From Pelistega europaea (GTDB lineage Bacteria > Pseudomonadota > Gammaproteobacteria > Burkholderiales > Burkholderiaceae_B), in assembly GCF_013133775.1 (NCBI RefSeq), contig NZ_JABGBO010000011.1, positions 29,809-93,808 on the forward strand: a stretch of 64,000 bases of DNA, written 5' to 3'. Below are positions 56,449 to 64,000 of the stretch, piece by piece (within the stretch, counting starts at the first letter, position 1; each line of letters starts with the position of its first letter). The notes under the pieces are model-generated. The model was not told the origin of the DNA, did not search any database, and worked only from the letters and a program-made list of their open reading frames with translations. A program made the translations under genes and the position numbers.

Positions 56449-57270
56449 TTACCCTCCAATCAGTTCTGGTGCGATATAGTTCACTTGAGGTGATCCCATC
56501 CCTAATCGAATAGTATCTTGAGTTTGGCTGAGGGCAACACTTAGTGCGGTTTTTGTTGCGTCCTCTGCGGATAGTCCTTGAGCTAAACTACAAGCTAATG
56601 CAGTACCTGTTAAGTCAGCGAACTCTGCATGTGTGCTGATGTGTGCAGGATGCTCAAAGATAAACTCATCATCAGATTGATGAATAAGGCGGTGACATAG
56701 TTTCCCGTTGGTATCTCTTTGGTTTAGAATTAGGCAGTATTCAGCACCTAGGTCAAGGATATGTAGGAATAAGTCTTCCTCTGTAGTAATATCAAAGTCC
56801 TCAGATGTCCAATGGGTGGCGTAATTTAAGTCGACGACAGCGATGTAGGATAAAGGAGACAGAATATCTAAGTAAGCATCAGTGAGCATTTCAGTGTAGA
56901 GGGCATTATCATCAATATCTACATACTCATAGAAATGCTTACCAAATACAGTCACTAATGGAATTTGATTGTAATCTGCAAAAATAGTGGCAAGCGAGTC
57001 CAATGTCTCAATGGAGAATACATGATTAACTTTAAACGCTTGTGGACTCACATCTTCTAGTAAACAGCGTGCCTGAGCCTCAATACTATCTTCTCGTAAG
57101 GGCTGAACTTCAATAACTGTATTGGTATCTCGAATAGCGAGGGCAGTAACAACTGAATTTGAAAAAGTTCGCAACTGAGCGGCAGTCACACATTCCATCG
57201 GAAGATGGGCACGATGACTCGGATCAAACAGATTGAAAAACAAAACGCTAGAAGGGGAAGAGGCTGTCAT
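56449..57270 (-). CDS. Degenerate ThiD-like (HMP-phosphate kinase family) protein
   Basis: The place in the operon (before thiE and hemL, opposite rubredoxin) and overall layout suggest a ThiD homologue of 273 residues. The usual N-terminal GGAGIQAD substrate loop is replaced by FDPSHRAHLPMEC, and the catalytic GTGC-type anion hole has become DLTGTALACSLAQG, without Cys at the expected spot. Length and the C-terminal RLGMGSPQVNYIAPELIGG tail are kept. It is probably no longer an active kinase, or has another role. Homology is inferred from context and pattern, not from a search. Confidence 0.6.
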   Translation of the reverse strand: MTASSPSSVLFFNLFDPSHRAHLPMECVTAAQLRTFSNSVVTALAIRDTNTVIEVQPLREDSIEAQARCLLEDVSPQAFKVNHVFSIETLDSLATIFADYNQIPLVTVFGKHFYEYVDIDDNALYTEMLTDAYLDILSPLSYIAVVDLNYATHWTSEDFDITTEEDLFLHILDLGAEYCLILNQRDTNGKLCHRLIHQSDDEFIFEHPAHISTHAEFADLTGTALACSLAQGLSAEDATKTALSVALSQTQDTIRLGMGSPQVNYIAPELIGG

Positions 57271-57372
57271 AGTGAAAAAAATCCAAGTTGAGGTACAATA
57301 GCCAAAGTATCAGTGATGAGGCAGTACCTAATATATTGTCTTATTTTAACGTAGTGTTTTAAGGATATTGTG

Positions 57373-57537
57373 ATGAAAACATGGATGTGTTTAATTTGTG
57401 GCTGGGTTTATGATGAGGAAGCTGGTGCGCCTGAAGAGGGCATTCCTCCCGGCACCAAGTGGGAAGATGTTCCGCCTAACTGGACATGTCCAGAATGTGG
57501 GGCACGCAAAGAAGACTTTGAAATGATGGCAATTTAG
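57373..57537 (+). CDS. rubA: Rubredoxin
   Basis: A 54-residue iron-sulfur electron carrier binding one Fe through four cysteines: CLICGWVY near the N-terminus and CPECGARKEDFEM near the C-terminus. AAGGA is seven bases before the ATG. It diverges from the ThiD-like gene, the standard arrangement in betaproteobacteria. Confidence 0.96.
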   Translation: MKTWMCLICGWVYDEEAGAPEEGIPPGTKWEDVPPNWTCPECGARKEDFEMMAI

Positions 57538-57589
57538 CTGTTGTTTGATTTGAAACTAGTGATGGTTTCAAAACTCACATAAGGATACT

Positions 57590-58171
57590 ATGAGCGATAA
57601 ACCTATTAATCTTAGCGGACATTTTTTAATTGCCATGCCCTCATTAGATGGTGATTTATTCGAGGGTAGTCTGATTTATGTCTTTGACCATAATGATGAT
57701 GGGGCTGTTGGGTTGATTGTTAATCAACCATCAACAGTACCTTTTTTAGATTTATTGGGCGATATTAGTGCTATTGATGATGTGGATGAAGAGAAAATTG
57801 AAAACAATGTAGCCAATACACTAGTGTATTTTGGTGGCCCAGTCAATAATGACAAGGGGTTTGTATTACATAGTGCAGACAAGTCATATCGGTCTACTAT
57901 TGGCAACCAAGAATTATTGATGACCTCTTCCAAGGATGTGTTATTTGATTACGCTCGTGGGCAAGGTCCCAAGCAATTTATGCTGGCTTTGGGATATGCA
58001 GGATGGTCTCCTGGTCAATTAGAACAAGAAATTGCAGATAATGCTTGGCTAACCGTACAGGCATCAGCGGATATTATCTTTAATGTTCCTGTGGCGGAGC
58101 GTTACTACCGGGCAGTCAAGTTGTTGGGGTTTGACCCACATTTGTTGCAAGGTGATATGGGGCATGCTTAA
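57590..58171 (+). CDS. yqgE: YqgE/AlgH family protein (DUF179)
   Basis: A conserved cytoplasmic protein of unknown role (193 residues). Family signatures are the N-terminal LSGHFLIAMPSLDGDLFEGSLIYVFDHN and GAVGLIVNQPS, and the FGGPV motif. It is paired with ruvX by a stop/start overlap (TAATG), as across proteobacteria. Confidence 0.95.
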   Translation: MSDKPINLSGHFLIAMPSLDGDLFEGSLIYVFDHNDDGAVGLIVNQPSTVPFLDLLGDISAIDDVDEEKIENNVANTLVYFGGPVNNDKGFVLHSADKSYRSTIGNQELLMTSSKDVLFDYARGQGPKQFMLALGYAGWSPGQLEQEIADNAWLTVQASADIIFNVPVAERYYRAVKLLGFDPHLLQGDMGHA

Positions 58172-58563
58172 TGTCAGAGAAAACCGTATTAGCATTTGAT
58201 TTCGGTTTAAAAAAAATTGGAGTGGCACAAGGCAATACTTTGTTGAAATATGCTGCTCCTTTGGAAATTATTCGTGTGCCTACCAAACAGGGGCGATTTG
58301 CAGCAATAGAGTCCTTAATTCAACAATGGAGGCCTGATTTACTGGTGGTTGGATTACCTTTGACGACAGAGGGTGAGGAGCAATATGCCTCAGGCCATGC
58401 CCGCCGGTTTGCGAATCAGTTGCATGGGAGGTTTGGTTTGCCCGTACAATTAGTTGATGAGCGAGGCAGTAGTATGGAGGCACAGCGTCGTATTGCCCCC
58501 AATGAAGATGATGATGCAATGGCGGCTGCTATTATTTTAGAACGATATTTTGATAGTCTTTAA
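58171..58563 (+). CDS. ruvX: RuvX/YqgF, RNase H-like pre-16S rRNA nuclease
   Basis: A 130-residue RNase H fold protein linked to 16S rRNA 5' maturation. Acidic metal ligands appear in FDFGLKKIGVA, in the VVGLPLTTEGEE loop and in the final EDDDAMAAAIILE. It is coupled to yqgE and followed by a hairpin and the pyrR promoter region. Confidence 0.95.
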   Translation: MSEKTVLAFDFGLKKIGVAQGNTLLKYAAPLEIIRVPTKQGRFAAIESLIQQWRPDLLVVGLPLTTEGEEQYASGHARRFANQLHGRFGLPVQLVDERGSSMEAQRRIAPNEDDDAMAAAIILERYFDSL

Positions 58564-58564
58564 G

Positions 58565-58612
58565 GTCGCTTCTTAGTCCCTGATGGGGATTGAGTATATG
58601 AAGTGACTTTAC
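58565..58612 (+). terminator. Hairpin after ruvX
   Basis: GTCGCTTC (58565-58572) pairs with GAAGTGAC (58600-58607), with a TCCC/GGGA inner pair and TTTA after. It probably separates yqgE-ruvX from pyrR. The rest of the gap up to pyrR holds a TACAAT (58741-58746) that may be the pyrR -10. Confidence 0.5.
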
Positions 58613-58770
58613 AAATATTCTTGCATGTTGCTATTGGTTTGTTTCTATGATGGCTGTAACCTGTTTTTTTTGATGGTGATAGATAGGTATTTGATAACGT
58701 TTCAAGCGAGTTTCTCAAGATATTTTACTGTGGTTTGCGGTACAATAAGGGGACTTAAAAAGGAGTGAAT

Positions 58771-59289
58771 ATGCAAATACCTACCGCTGAGCAGTTATAC
58801 AGTAAGTTAAAGACTGGTGTTGAAGAACTCATTAAAACAAAGCCCATTGATAAGGTGTTTTTGGTAGGTATTTATTCAGGAGGAGCATGGATTGTAGAGC
58901 GATTGCAACAAGATTTAGCTTTGCAAAATCCTGCAGGCTTTCTTAATACCAGTTTCTACCGTGACGATTTCAATAAAATCGGTCTTCACAAACAAAAACA
59001 ACCTACCCAGATTCCCTTTGATGTAGATGATGCCCACATTATTGTGGTGGATGATATTCTTTACACTGGTCGTACAATTCGTGCCACGATGAATGAGTTG
59101 TTTGACTATGGAAGACCTGCATCTATTTCTCTGGCAGTGCTGATTGACCGCGGTGGACACCAGTTACCTATTGCTGCTGATGTAGTGGGTGGCGAGATTC
59201 CTTTACCTAAAGGGACAAATTTCGTTCTCTCTTACAACGAGCAGCATCTTTTTGACATCGATATTGAAAAGGAAGACGTCCGTGTATAA
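58771..59289 (+). CDS. pyrR: PyrR-type uracil phosphoribosyltransferase/regulator
   Basis: PRPP-binding motif [16 protein letters not shown] is present, and the whole 172-residue protein fits PyrR. In Bacillus PyrR attenuates the pyr operon; in Gram-negatives its regulatory role is less clear. ATG at 58771 is used, five bases from AAAAAGGAG; a GTG at 58765 overlaps that site. The pyrB start lies inside its last codons. Confidence 0.93.
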   Translation: MQIPTAEQLYSKLKTGVEELIKTKPIDKVFLVGIYSGGAWIVERLQQDLALQNPAGFLNTSFYRDDFNKIGLHKQKQPTQIPFDVDDAHIIVVDDILYTGRTIRATMNELFDYGRPASISLAVLIDRGGHQLPIAADVVGGEIPLPKGTNFVLSYNEQHLFDIDIEKEDVRV

Positions 59290-60235
59290 TCCCCAACTTA
59301 ATCGTCATGGTGAACTCACGCACTTGCTAAGTACTGAGGGGCTGTCCAAAGATATTATCACGCATATCCTAGATACTGCACAGAGCTTTGTGCCATTAGC
59401 CGAACGTGATATTAAAAAAGTGCCACTACTACGTGGTAAAAGTGTTTTTAATCTCTTCTTTGAAAACTCAACGCGTACGCGTACAACATTTGAAATCGCA
59501 GCTAAGCGTTTATCTGCGGATGTTTACAATCTCAATATTAGTTCTTCTTCCACAGCCAAAGGTGAGACATTACTCGACACGATTAGCAATCTCACCGCTA
59601 TGCAGGCAGATATTTTTGTTGTGCGTCATGAGGCTAGTGGAGCTCCCTATCTGATTGCTCAACATGTTGCACCCCACATTCACGTGGTTAATGCAGGGGA
59701 TGGTCGTCATGCTCATCCTACACAAGCGTTATTGGATATGTATACTATCCGTCATTTCAAGAAAGATTTTTCTAATCTCACAGTAGCAATAGTGGGAGAT
59801 ATTCTACATTCTCGTGTCGCGCGTTCAGATATTCATGCCTTGACGACATTAGGTGTGGCAGAAATTCGAGCAATTGGCCCGTTGACATTATTGCCAGGTG
59901 GATTAGAGCAGATGGGGGTACGCGTTTTTACCGATATGAATGAGGGGTTAAAAGGCGTTGACGTAGTGATTATGTTGAGGTTGCAGAATGAGCGTATGAA
60001 AGGGGCCTTGTTGCCTTCTTCTCAAGAATACTTTAAACGCTACGGTCTTACACCAGAAAAACTCGCTTTAGCTAAACCTGATGCGATTGTGATGCACCCA
60101 GGGCCGATGAATCGTGGTGTTGAAATTGATTCAGTAGTGGCAGATGGACCACAAGCAGTGATTTTAAATCAAGTAACGTTTGGTATTGCTGTTCGTATGG
60201 CGGTGATGAGTATTGTGGCAGGAGCAAGCGCATGA
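59282..60235 (+). CDS. pyrB: Aspartate carbamoyltransferase catalytic subunit
   Basis: Commits carbamoyl phosphate and aspartate to pyrimidines. The carbamoyl-phosphate motif [12 protein letters not shown] and downstream [14 protein letters not shown] are intact; the 317-residue length comes from a GTG start at 59282 with AAGGAA seven bases upstream. The longer frame from 59189 lies in pyrR coding sequence. It overlaps pyrR by eight bases and the dihydroorotase-like gene by four. In Pseudomonas such an ATCase needs an inactive dihydroorotase to assemble, and the next gene fits that. Confidence 0.97.
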   Translation: MYNPQLNRHGELTHLLSTEGLSKDIITHILDTAQSFVPLAERDIKKVPLLRGKSVFNLFFENSTRTRTTFEIAAKRLSADVYNLNISSSSTAKGETLLDTISNLTAMQADIFVVRHEASGAPYLIAQHVAPHIHVVNAGDGRHAHPTQALLDMYTIRHFKKDFSNLTVAIVGDILHSRVARSDIHALTTLGVAEIRAIGPLTLLPGGLEQMGVRVFTDMNEGLKGVDVVIMLRLQNERMKGALLPSSQEYFKRYGLTPEKLALAKPDAIVMHPGPMNRGVEIDSVVADGPQAVILNQVTFGIAVRMAVMSIVAGASA

Positions 60236-61521
60236 AATTAAGAATTATCAATGGTCGATTACTCAACCCTACCACACAGCAAGATGAAGTGGCGACAATA
60301 GATATTGCTTCTGGGCGTGTAGTGGGCATTAATACACCTGCTGAATTTATGCCTGATCAGACGATAGATGCACAAGGTAAGGCAGTGATTCCTGGTCTTG
60401 TAGATTTATCTGTGCGTTTGCGAGAACCAGGCAACGAACACCGAGCTACCCTAGAAACTGAGATGCGTGCTGCATTGGCAGGTGGTGTAACTAGTTTGGT
60501 GTTGCCCCCAGATACTGATCCTAGCCTAGATGAGCCAGGATTGGTAGAAATGTTAAAACACCGGGCACGTAAGCTAAATCAAGCTAATTTATACCCCCTT
60601 GGAGCAATGACTTTGGGGCTTAAAGGGGAGGTTCTGACTGAGATGGCGGAGTTGACAGACGCTGGTTGTGTGGCATTTTCTCAGGCTAATAAGGGGCTTC
60701 CTCATTTATCGGTGCTTAACCGTGCGATGCAATACGCTAAAACATTTGAGTATGCATTGTGGATTCAACCATCAGAAGCAGATTTGGCGAGTTCTGGTGT
60801 AGCAGCAAGTGGCTCGTTTGCTTCGCGTTTAGGCTTAGCAGGCATTCCTGTGCAAGCAGAGACGATTGCATTGCATACTTTGTTTGAGTTGCAGAAAAGT
60901 AGCCGTGTGCGTCTACACTTATGTCGTATCAGTAGTGCTGAAGGTGTTGAGTTAGTTCGTCAAGCCAAGGCCGCAGGGCTACCAGTAACTTGTGATGTTT
61001 CTATCAATCATGTGCATTTAACAGATACAGACATTGGTTTCTTTGATAGTCAATGCCGTTTATATCCGCCCTTACGCTCACAAAGAGATCGAGAGGCGAT
61101 TACTCAGGGCTTGTTGGACGGTACCATTGATGCAATTTGTTCGGATCATACACCAGTAGACGACGAAGAAAAATTATTGCCATTTAGTCAAGCTGAGCCA
61201 GGTGCTGTGGGCGTAGAGTTGCTGTTTAGCCTAGTGTACAAATGGGCGGTAGAGCATAAGGTTCCTCTATTAGATGCTTTAGCCAAGATTACAGTCAACC
61301 CTGCAAGTATTTTGCAGCAGAGCGCACCTGTATTACCACCTTGCGGGCAGATTAAAGTGGGCTTACCTGCGGACTTAGCCATCGTAGACCTAGATGCTTA
61401 TTGGAAGGTGTCTCGCCAAACATTGTTAAGTCAAAGTGCTTACACCCCGTTCAACCAATATGAGGTACCTGCAAAGGTGGTAATGACGATAGTGGGTGGC
61501 CAAGTGGTTTGGCAGGCTTAA
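60232..61521 (+). CDS. Dihydroorotase-like protein, probably non-catalytic (PyrC')
   Basis: Full-length class I dihydroorotase fold (429 residues), but the metal-binding HxH after the first strand is replaced: [10 protein letters not shown] has Ser60 and Arg62 where active enzymes have two His. The third-strand NTxP substrate site is also altered ([12 protein letters not shown]). [11 protein letters not shown] keeps part of the C-terminal site. In Pseudomonas and relatives such PyrC' proteins hold the aspartate carbamoyltransferase dodecamer together. The overlap with pyrB supports that role. A real pyrC must be elsewhere. Confidence 0.88.
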   Translation: MKLRIINGRLLNPTTQQDEVATIDIASGRVVGINTPAEFMPDQTIDAQGKAVIPGLVDLSVRLREPGNEHRATLETEMRAALAGGVTSLVLPPDTDPSLDEPGLVEMLKHRARKLNQANLYPLGAMTLGLKGEVLTEMAELTDAGCVAFSQANKGLPHLSVLNRAMQYAKTFEYALWIQPSEADLASSGVAASGSFASRLGLAGIPVQAETIALHTLFELQKSSRVRLHLCRISSAEGVELVRQAKAAGLPVTCDVSINHVHLTDTDIGFFDSQCRLYPPLRSQRDREAITQGLLDGTIDAICSDHTPVDDEEKLLPFSQAEPGAVGVELLFSLVYKWAVEHKVPLLDALAKITVNPASILQQSAPVLPPCGQIKVGLPADLAIVDLDAYWKVSRQTLLSQSAYTPFNQYEVPAKVVMTIVGGQVVWQA

Positions 61522-61673
61522 TGGTATCAGAGCATCAGCCCCTGCCCAACTGGCTAGGGATTCGTATGGCGGACGATACTGTCTGATTGTGTTTGATAAA
61601 GGGTACCCTGATGAAGGGTATCCTTTGTTGTGTATAGGTTTAATGTTGTGTTAGACATGAAAGGGTTTGATGA

Positions 61674-62417
61674 ATGGCGGTTTTGCGTTTTCTAATTCGA
61701 GTCATTGGGTTAATCGTTGTGTTGTTGGCAGGACTTTTTATTGTATTTATTTTCTTTGGTTGGATTAGCAAAGCAGCCAGAGAGCGGACAGTGCAACTGT
61801 GGTCTCAATGCTTGATGAAAACTACAGGTGTTCAGGTGGTACAAGAAGGAAAACCGATTCTTGATGGGCCTGTTATGCTGGCTGCTAACCATGTTTCCTG
61901 GATTGATATTTTTATTATTAATAGTCAGCGTGCCACTTCTTTTATTGCTAAGTCAGAGATTCGCCAATGGCCTGTGATTGGTTGGTTGGTGTATGCCGTT
62001 GGGACGATTTTTATCCAGCGTGGGTCACGTCAAGCGGTGATTGATATTAATGCAGGCATGGATAAGTATTTTAAAGAGAATATATGCATTGGTTTATTTC
62101 CCGAGGGAACAACGAGTGATGGCCTCAGTGTATTACATATGTTCAGTGGCCTACTTGAGGGAGCGATGAACTCTCGGGTGCCTATCCAGCCTGTGGCATT
62201 GTTGTTTACTTATAATGGTGAGCGTAGCGGGCGAGTAGCCTTTGTGGGAGAGCAGACACTTGTCGCAAATATTTGGGTGTTATTAAGCAGTAAGAATGTG
62301 GGGGTGACGGTTCGCTTTTTACCGCCAATCACACAAGCTGGTGAAGAGGTGCTTATCCCTCGTCAGGAGTTGGCGGACAATATTCGTGCAGTATTGCTTA
62401 AAGAAATTGAGGAATAG
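61674..62417 (+). CDS. plsC: 1-acyl-sn-glycerol-3-phosphate acyltransferase
   Basis: Makes phosphatidic acid from lysophosphatidic acid. One N-terminal membrane helix (LIVVLLAGLFIVFIFFGW), the NHVSWID motif (HX4D at 73-78) and FPEGTTSDG are seen in 247 residues. It ends the rubredoxin-to-plsC series conserved in betaproteobacteria, and is followed by a terminator. Confidence 0.93.
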   Translation: MAVLRFLIRVIGLIVVLLAGLFIVFIFFGWISKAARERTVQLWSQCLMKTTGVQVVQEGKPILDGPVMLAANHVSWIDIFIINSQRATSFIAKSEIRQWPVIGWLVYAVGTIFIQRGSRQAVIDINAGMDKYFKENICIGLFPEGTTSDGLSVLHMFSGLLEGAMNSRVPIQPVALLFTYNGERSGRVAFVGEQTLVANIWVLLSSKNVGVTVRFLPPITQAGEEVLIPRQELADNIRAVLLKEIEE

Positions 62418-62436
62418 TGCATTGTTAAAGTGGTAG

Positions 62437-62483
62437 CAGGGAGCATAGAGGTGATGTATGGACTTGCAGCTCCCTGCTTTTTT
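62437..62483 (+). terminator. Rho-independent terminator after plsC
   Basis: GCAGGGAGC (62437-62445) pairs with GCTCCCTGC (62469-62477), followed by six T's. The loop is about 23 bases, longer than usual. Confidence 0.7.
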
Positions 62484-62607
62484 CTTTAATAGAGTTGCAC
62501 TATTGTGGAAGTGAACGGAGGTAGACAATTCAAAATGCCTTTGCTTTTTTTCCCTAATAGGAGTTGCACTACTGTGGAAGTGAACGGCGGTAGACATCCA
62601 ATGCCTT
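62476..62607. repeat. Two tandem copies of about 67 bp including the EI24-gene 3' end
   Basis: Copies run 62476-62542 and 62543-62607. Both contain AGTTGCACTA-TGTGGAAGTGAACGG-GGTAGACA and a following AATGCCTTTG-like part. The right copy includes the last codons (DVYRRSLPQ and stop) of the minus-strand membrane-protein gene; the left copy is a detached duplicate. Confidence 0.85.
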
Positions 62608-63312
62608 AAGTCCATAATGTGTGCATACGATAATGGAAAATACTGGCATTACAAATCCCATGAAAGGAATAAGAGACAAGGCGGAGCACACAAAACCAAT
62701 AAACCAGAAGCCATTCTTATATTCGCGAAGAATATATTGACGTTCTTCTGCTGTAGCATGTTCAACAATCGCATCAACCTTGGACATATTGGCAAATACA
62801 TATGCTCCCCAGAAAAGCGACAACACAATGGACATAAATGGGATAAACCAAAAAGGCAGGGTGAGCAACCAACCTACTACGAAGATAACGGAAACCTTGA
62901 CAGCATTGTAGGTACTAACAGAGTTGACGTTTTGACCTTTTTTCTCAAGATGAGGAAAGTAGCGTTCGCTAATAAACTTGACTGCCATTGGTGTCACCAT
63001 GATAGAGGCAGCGGCCAATCCAATGACTACACCAATAGCAACAAGAGCAATAAAAGACAAGACACTGGACAACCAACCACTGATGGCAAGAATTCCCCAA
63101 TCACTCAAAGATGATAAAGCCCCTTGAAACCAAGACCATTTAGAAGCGGCATCTATAAACCACCCATCCAAAGCCCCCCAGCCAAACATTAATAAAACGA
63201 TAGAACTACCTAGAGCAATGACAAAAGGCAGTACGATGGCAAACAACATACGTGGTTGTAATTGAGTGACAAAGCCTTTAGAAAAAGAGTCAGAGGTACT
63301 AAGATGTGCCAT
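62569..63312 (-). CDS. EI24/CysZ-like integral membrane protein
   Basis: An inner-membrane protein of 247 residues with about five helices and the EI24-domain pattern (PFWFIPFMSIVLSLFWGAYVFANM, ERQYILREYKNGFWFIGFVCSALSLIPFMGFVMP). CysZ relatives import sulfate; others have no known role. It is isolated: convergent with plsC and followed upstream by a gene-free region. Confidence 0.88.
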   Translation of the reverse strand: MAHLSTSDSFSKGFVTQLQPRMLFAIVLPFVIALGSSIVLLMFGWGALDGWFIDAASKWSWFQGALSSLSDWGILAISGWLSSVLSFIALVAIGVVIGLAAASIMVTPMAVKFISERYFPHLEKKGQNVNSVSTYNAVKVSVIFVVGWLLTLPFWFIPFMSIVLSLFWGAYVFANMSKVDAIVEHATAEERQYILREYKNGFWFIGFVCSALSLIPFMGFVMPVFSIIVCTHYGLKALDVYRRSLPQ

Positions 63313-63872
63313 AAATGTCCTATTGTGTAACGATAAATAATTAAAAGACTTTTCGTCTAGCTGATGTATTTATACCACGAGAGATACGTTGCGTCATATG
63401 AGTGGTACTGATAAGTATTTTAGATGGTGTCAAAAAAGAGAAAAGCAATAGTAAAGAGGGGATATAGGCAGAGTAGCTGGGCAGGCGAGAGCAAAAAGCA
63501 TTATGTAGACGGGTGGATATATGGGACAAGGTGATTGAATGAAAAGAGTATAGGAGGGTGGATAAGTTGAGTTGCATTTTCACAACATTCGAAAAAAAGG
63601 GGTGTTTGTTGTATTTTCGCTACTATTTGTTAGTGGGTGGGTATAGGGTTAATACGTAGATAGTGGGTTGATTTTTAGGAAAAAAATAGGAGATTTTATG
63701 GGGGGTATAGGAGGGGGAGAGAGGGGAGGGGGATAGGATTTTTTATCAAAGGGGGTTGCCAAGGGGGTAAAAAGGGTTCATAATGCGAATCTTTCCTGAT
63801 TCACGCAATCAACAAACTGTTGAGAGGTGAAGAGGGGTCAAGTGAGTGATTGACTGAAAGAAGTTGATTGCG
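63313..63872. other. Gene-free region with G-rich tract
   Basis: No convincing protein or RNA gene is seen here. From about 63590 the + strand is very rich in G. Runs of four or more G at 63700-63705, 63713-63717, 63723-63726 and 63728-63732 have loops of 7, 5 and 1 bases, which fits a G-quadruplex. More G runs follow to 63776. An 80-codon minus-strand frame at 63341-63583 looks like chance. Confidence 0.6.
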
Positions 63873-63935
63873 GTTTTAAAAATAAAAAATATTTTTAAAA
63901 AGTGCTTGACAGGATGTAGTTAGATAGTTCATAAT
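63873..63935 (+). promoter_or_regulatory. Strong promoter with UP element, probably of an rRNA operon
   Basis: A/T-only tracts at about 63873-63902 precede consensus TTGACA (63906-63911), then 18 bases, then CATAAT (63930-63935). The TTCTTTGCTGCTAACGA downstream resembles leaders I recall from Burkholderiales rRNA operons (TTCTTTGCTGCTGACG). The 16S gene itself would start beyond 64000, so the rRNA identity is inference. Confidence 0.6.
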
Positions 63936-64000
63936 TACGTTCTTTGCTGCTAACGAGCAATATCGTTAGACGGATTAAGTGATGATTTAATTCGGGATGT

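Noticed and set aside
57271..57372. TPP riboswitch before the thiamine genes
   Set aside because: The gap between the ThiD-like gene and rubredoxin is only about 100 bases and shows none of the conserved TPP-riboswitch segments I know.
58564..58770. PyrR-binding attenuator before pyrR
   Set aside because: There is a hairpin after ruvX, but no recognisable PyrR-binding loop with a linked terminator and antiterminator.
59189..59281. N-terminal extension of pyrB
   Set aside because: It is the pyrR coding region in another frame; the GTG at 59282 has a good ribosome-binding site and gives normal length.
62319..62615. 98-codon minus-strand frame between plsC and the EI24 gene
   Set aside because: It runs through the plsC end, the terminator and the 67-bp repeats; its repeated peptide is only the duplication read in another frame.
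63341..63583. 80-codon minus-strand frame upstream of the EI24 gene
   Set aside because: Low-complexity Ser/Leu/Thr sequence with no ribosome-binding site noted and no family resemblance.

Overview
The window reads as chromosomal DNA from a low-GC (roughly 40-45% by eye) betaproteobacterium of the Burkholderiales, most likely the Alcaligenaceae. This rests on gene order (engB next to cytochrome c4-resB-ccsA, pyrE next to a lipid A acyltransferase, metK/ahcY/metF with a SAH riboswitch, hemL-thiE-thiD-like facing rubredoxin-yqgE-ruvX-pyrR-pyrB-pyrC'-plsC) and on an rRNA-operon-type promoter at the right end. I could not run a search, so genus is not assigned.

Left end (1-7.9 kb) is the accessory part. 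It holds an unrecognised minus-strand operon of a winged-helix protein and two coiled-coil proteins (1-2313, running off the edge), a universal stress protein, a periplasmic CusF-like protein, and a small basic protein whose ribosome-binding site sits in a hairpin behind a tiny leader ORF. Next comes a complete FokI-type restriction-modification system (4175-7863): a two-domain adenine methyltransferase and a FokI-like endonuclease, convergent and overlapping by 7 bases. Two GGATG sites, the FokI target, lie at the predicted start of the methylase transcript.

The middle (8-48 kb) is mostly housekeeping. It contains hemB-engB; cytochrome c4 with the ResB/CcsA haem-delivery pair; xth, an EamA transporter and a DODA dioxygenase; pyrE and a lipid A acyltransferase; and the methyl cycle metK, ahcY, metF, with a structured metK leader and an ON-type SAH riboswitch before ahcY. 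These are followed by an orphan LuxR-type HTH protein with a diverged prepilin peptidase, coaE and zapD; a complete MdtABC-type tripartite RND efflux operon with its outer-membrane channel; epsC; a MutT/ThiE fusion; a DUF815 ATPase; ispB; the glnHPQ amino-acid importer; ilvD; an LtaS-like phosphoglycerol transferase; and ppc.

The right part (48-64 kb) has proB, an inserted Abi-like HEPN gene, obg, rpmA and rplU, then an outer-membrane-protein remnant behind argJ, hemL, thiE and a degenerate ThiD-like gene. Opposite these run rubredoxin, yqgE, ruvX, pyrR, pyrB, a dihydroorotase-like protein lacking its metal ligands, and plsC. An EI24 membrane protein and a gene-free, G-rich stretch lead to a strong promoter with an A/T-rich upstream element, taken to be the start of an rRNA operon just outside the window.

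A recurring oddity is short tandem duplication (about 26-68 bp) in intergenic DNA, often copying the last codons of the preceding gene (glnH, glnQ, the dioxygenase, the EI24 gene).
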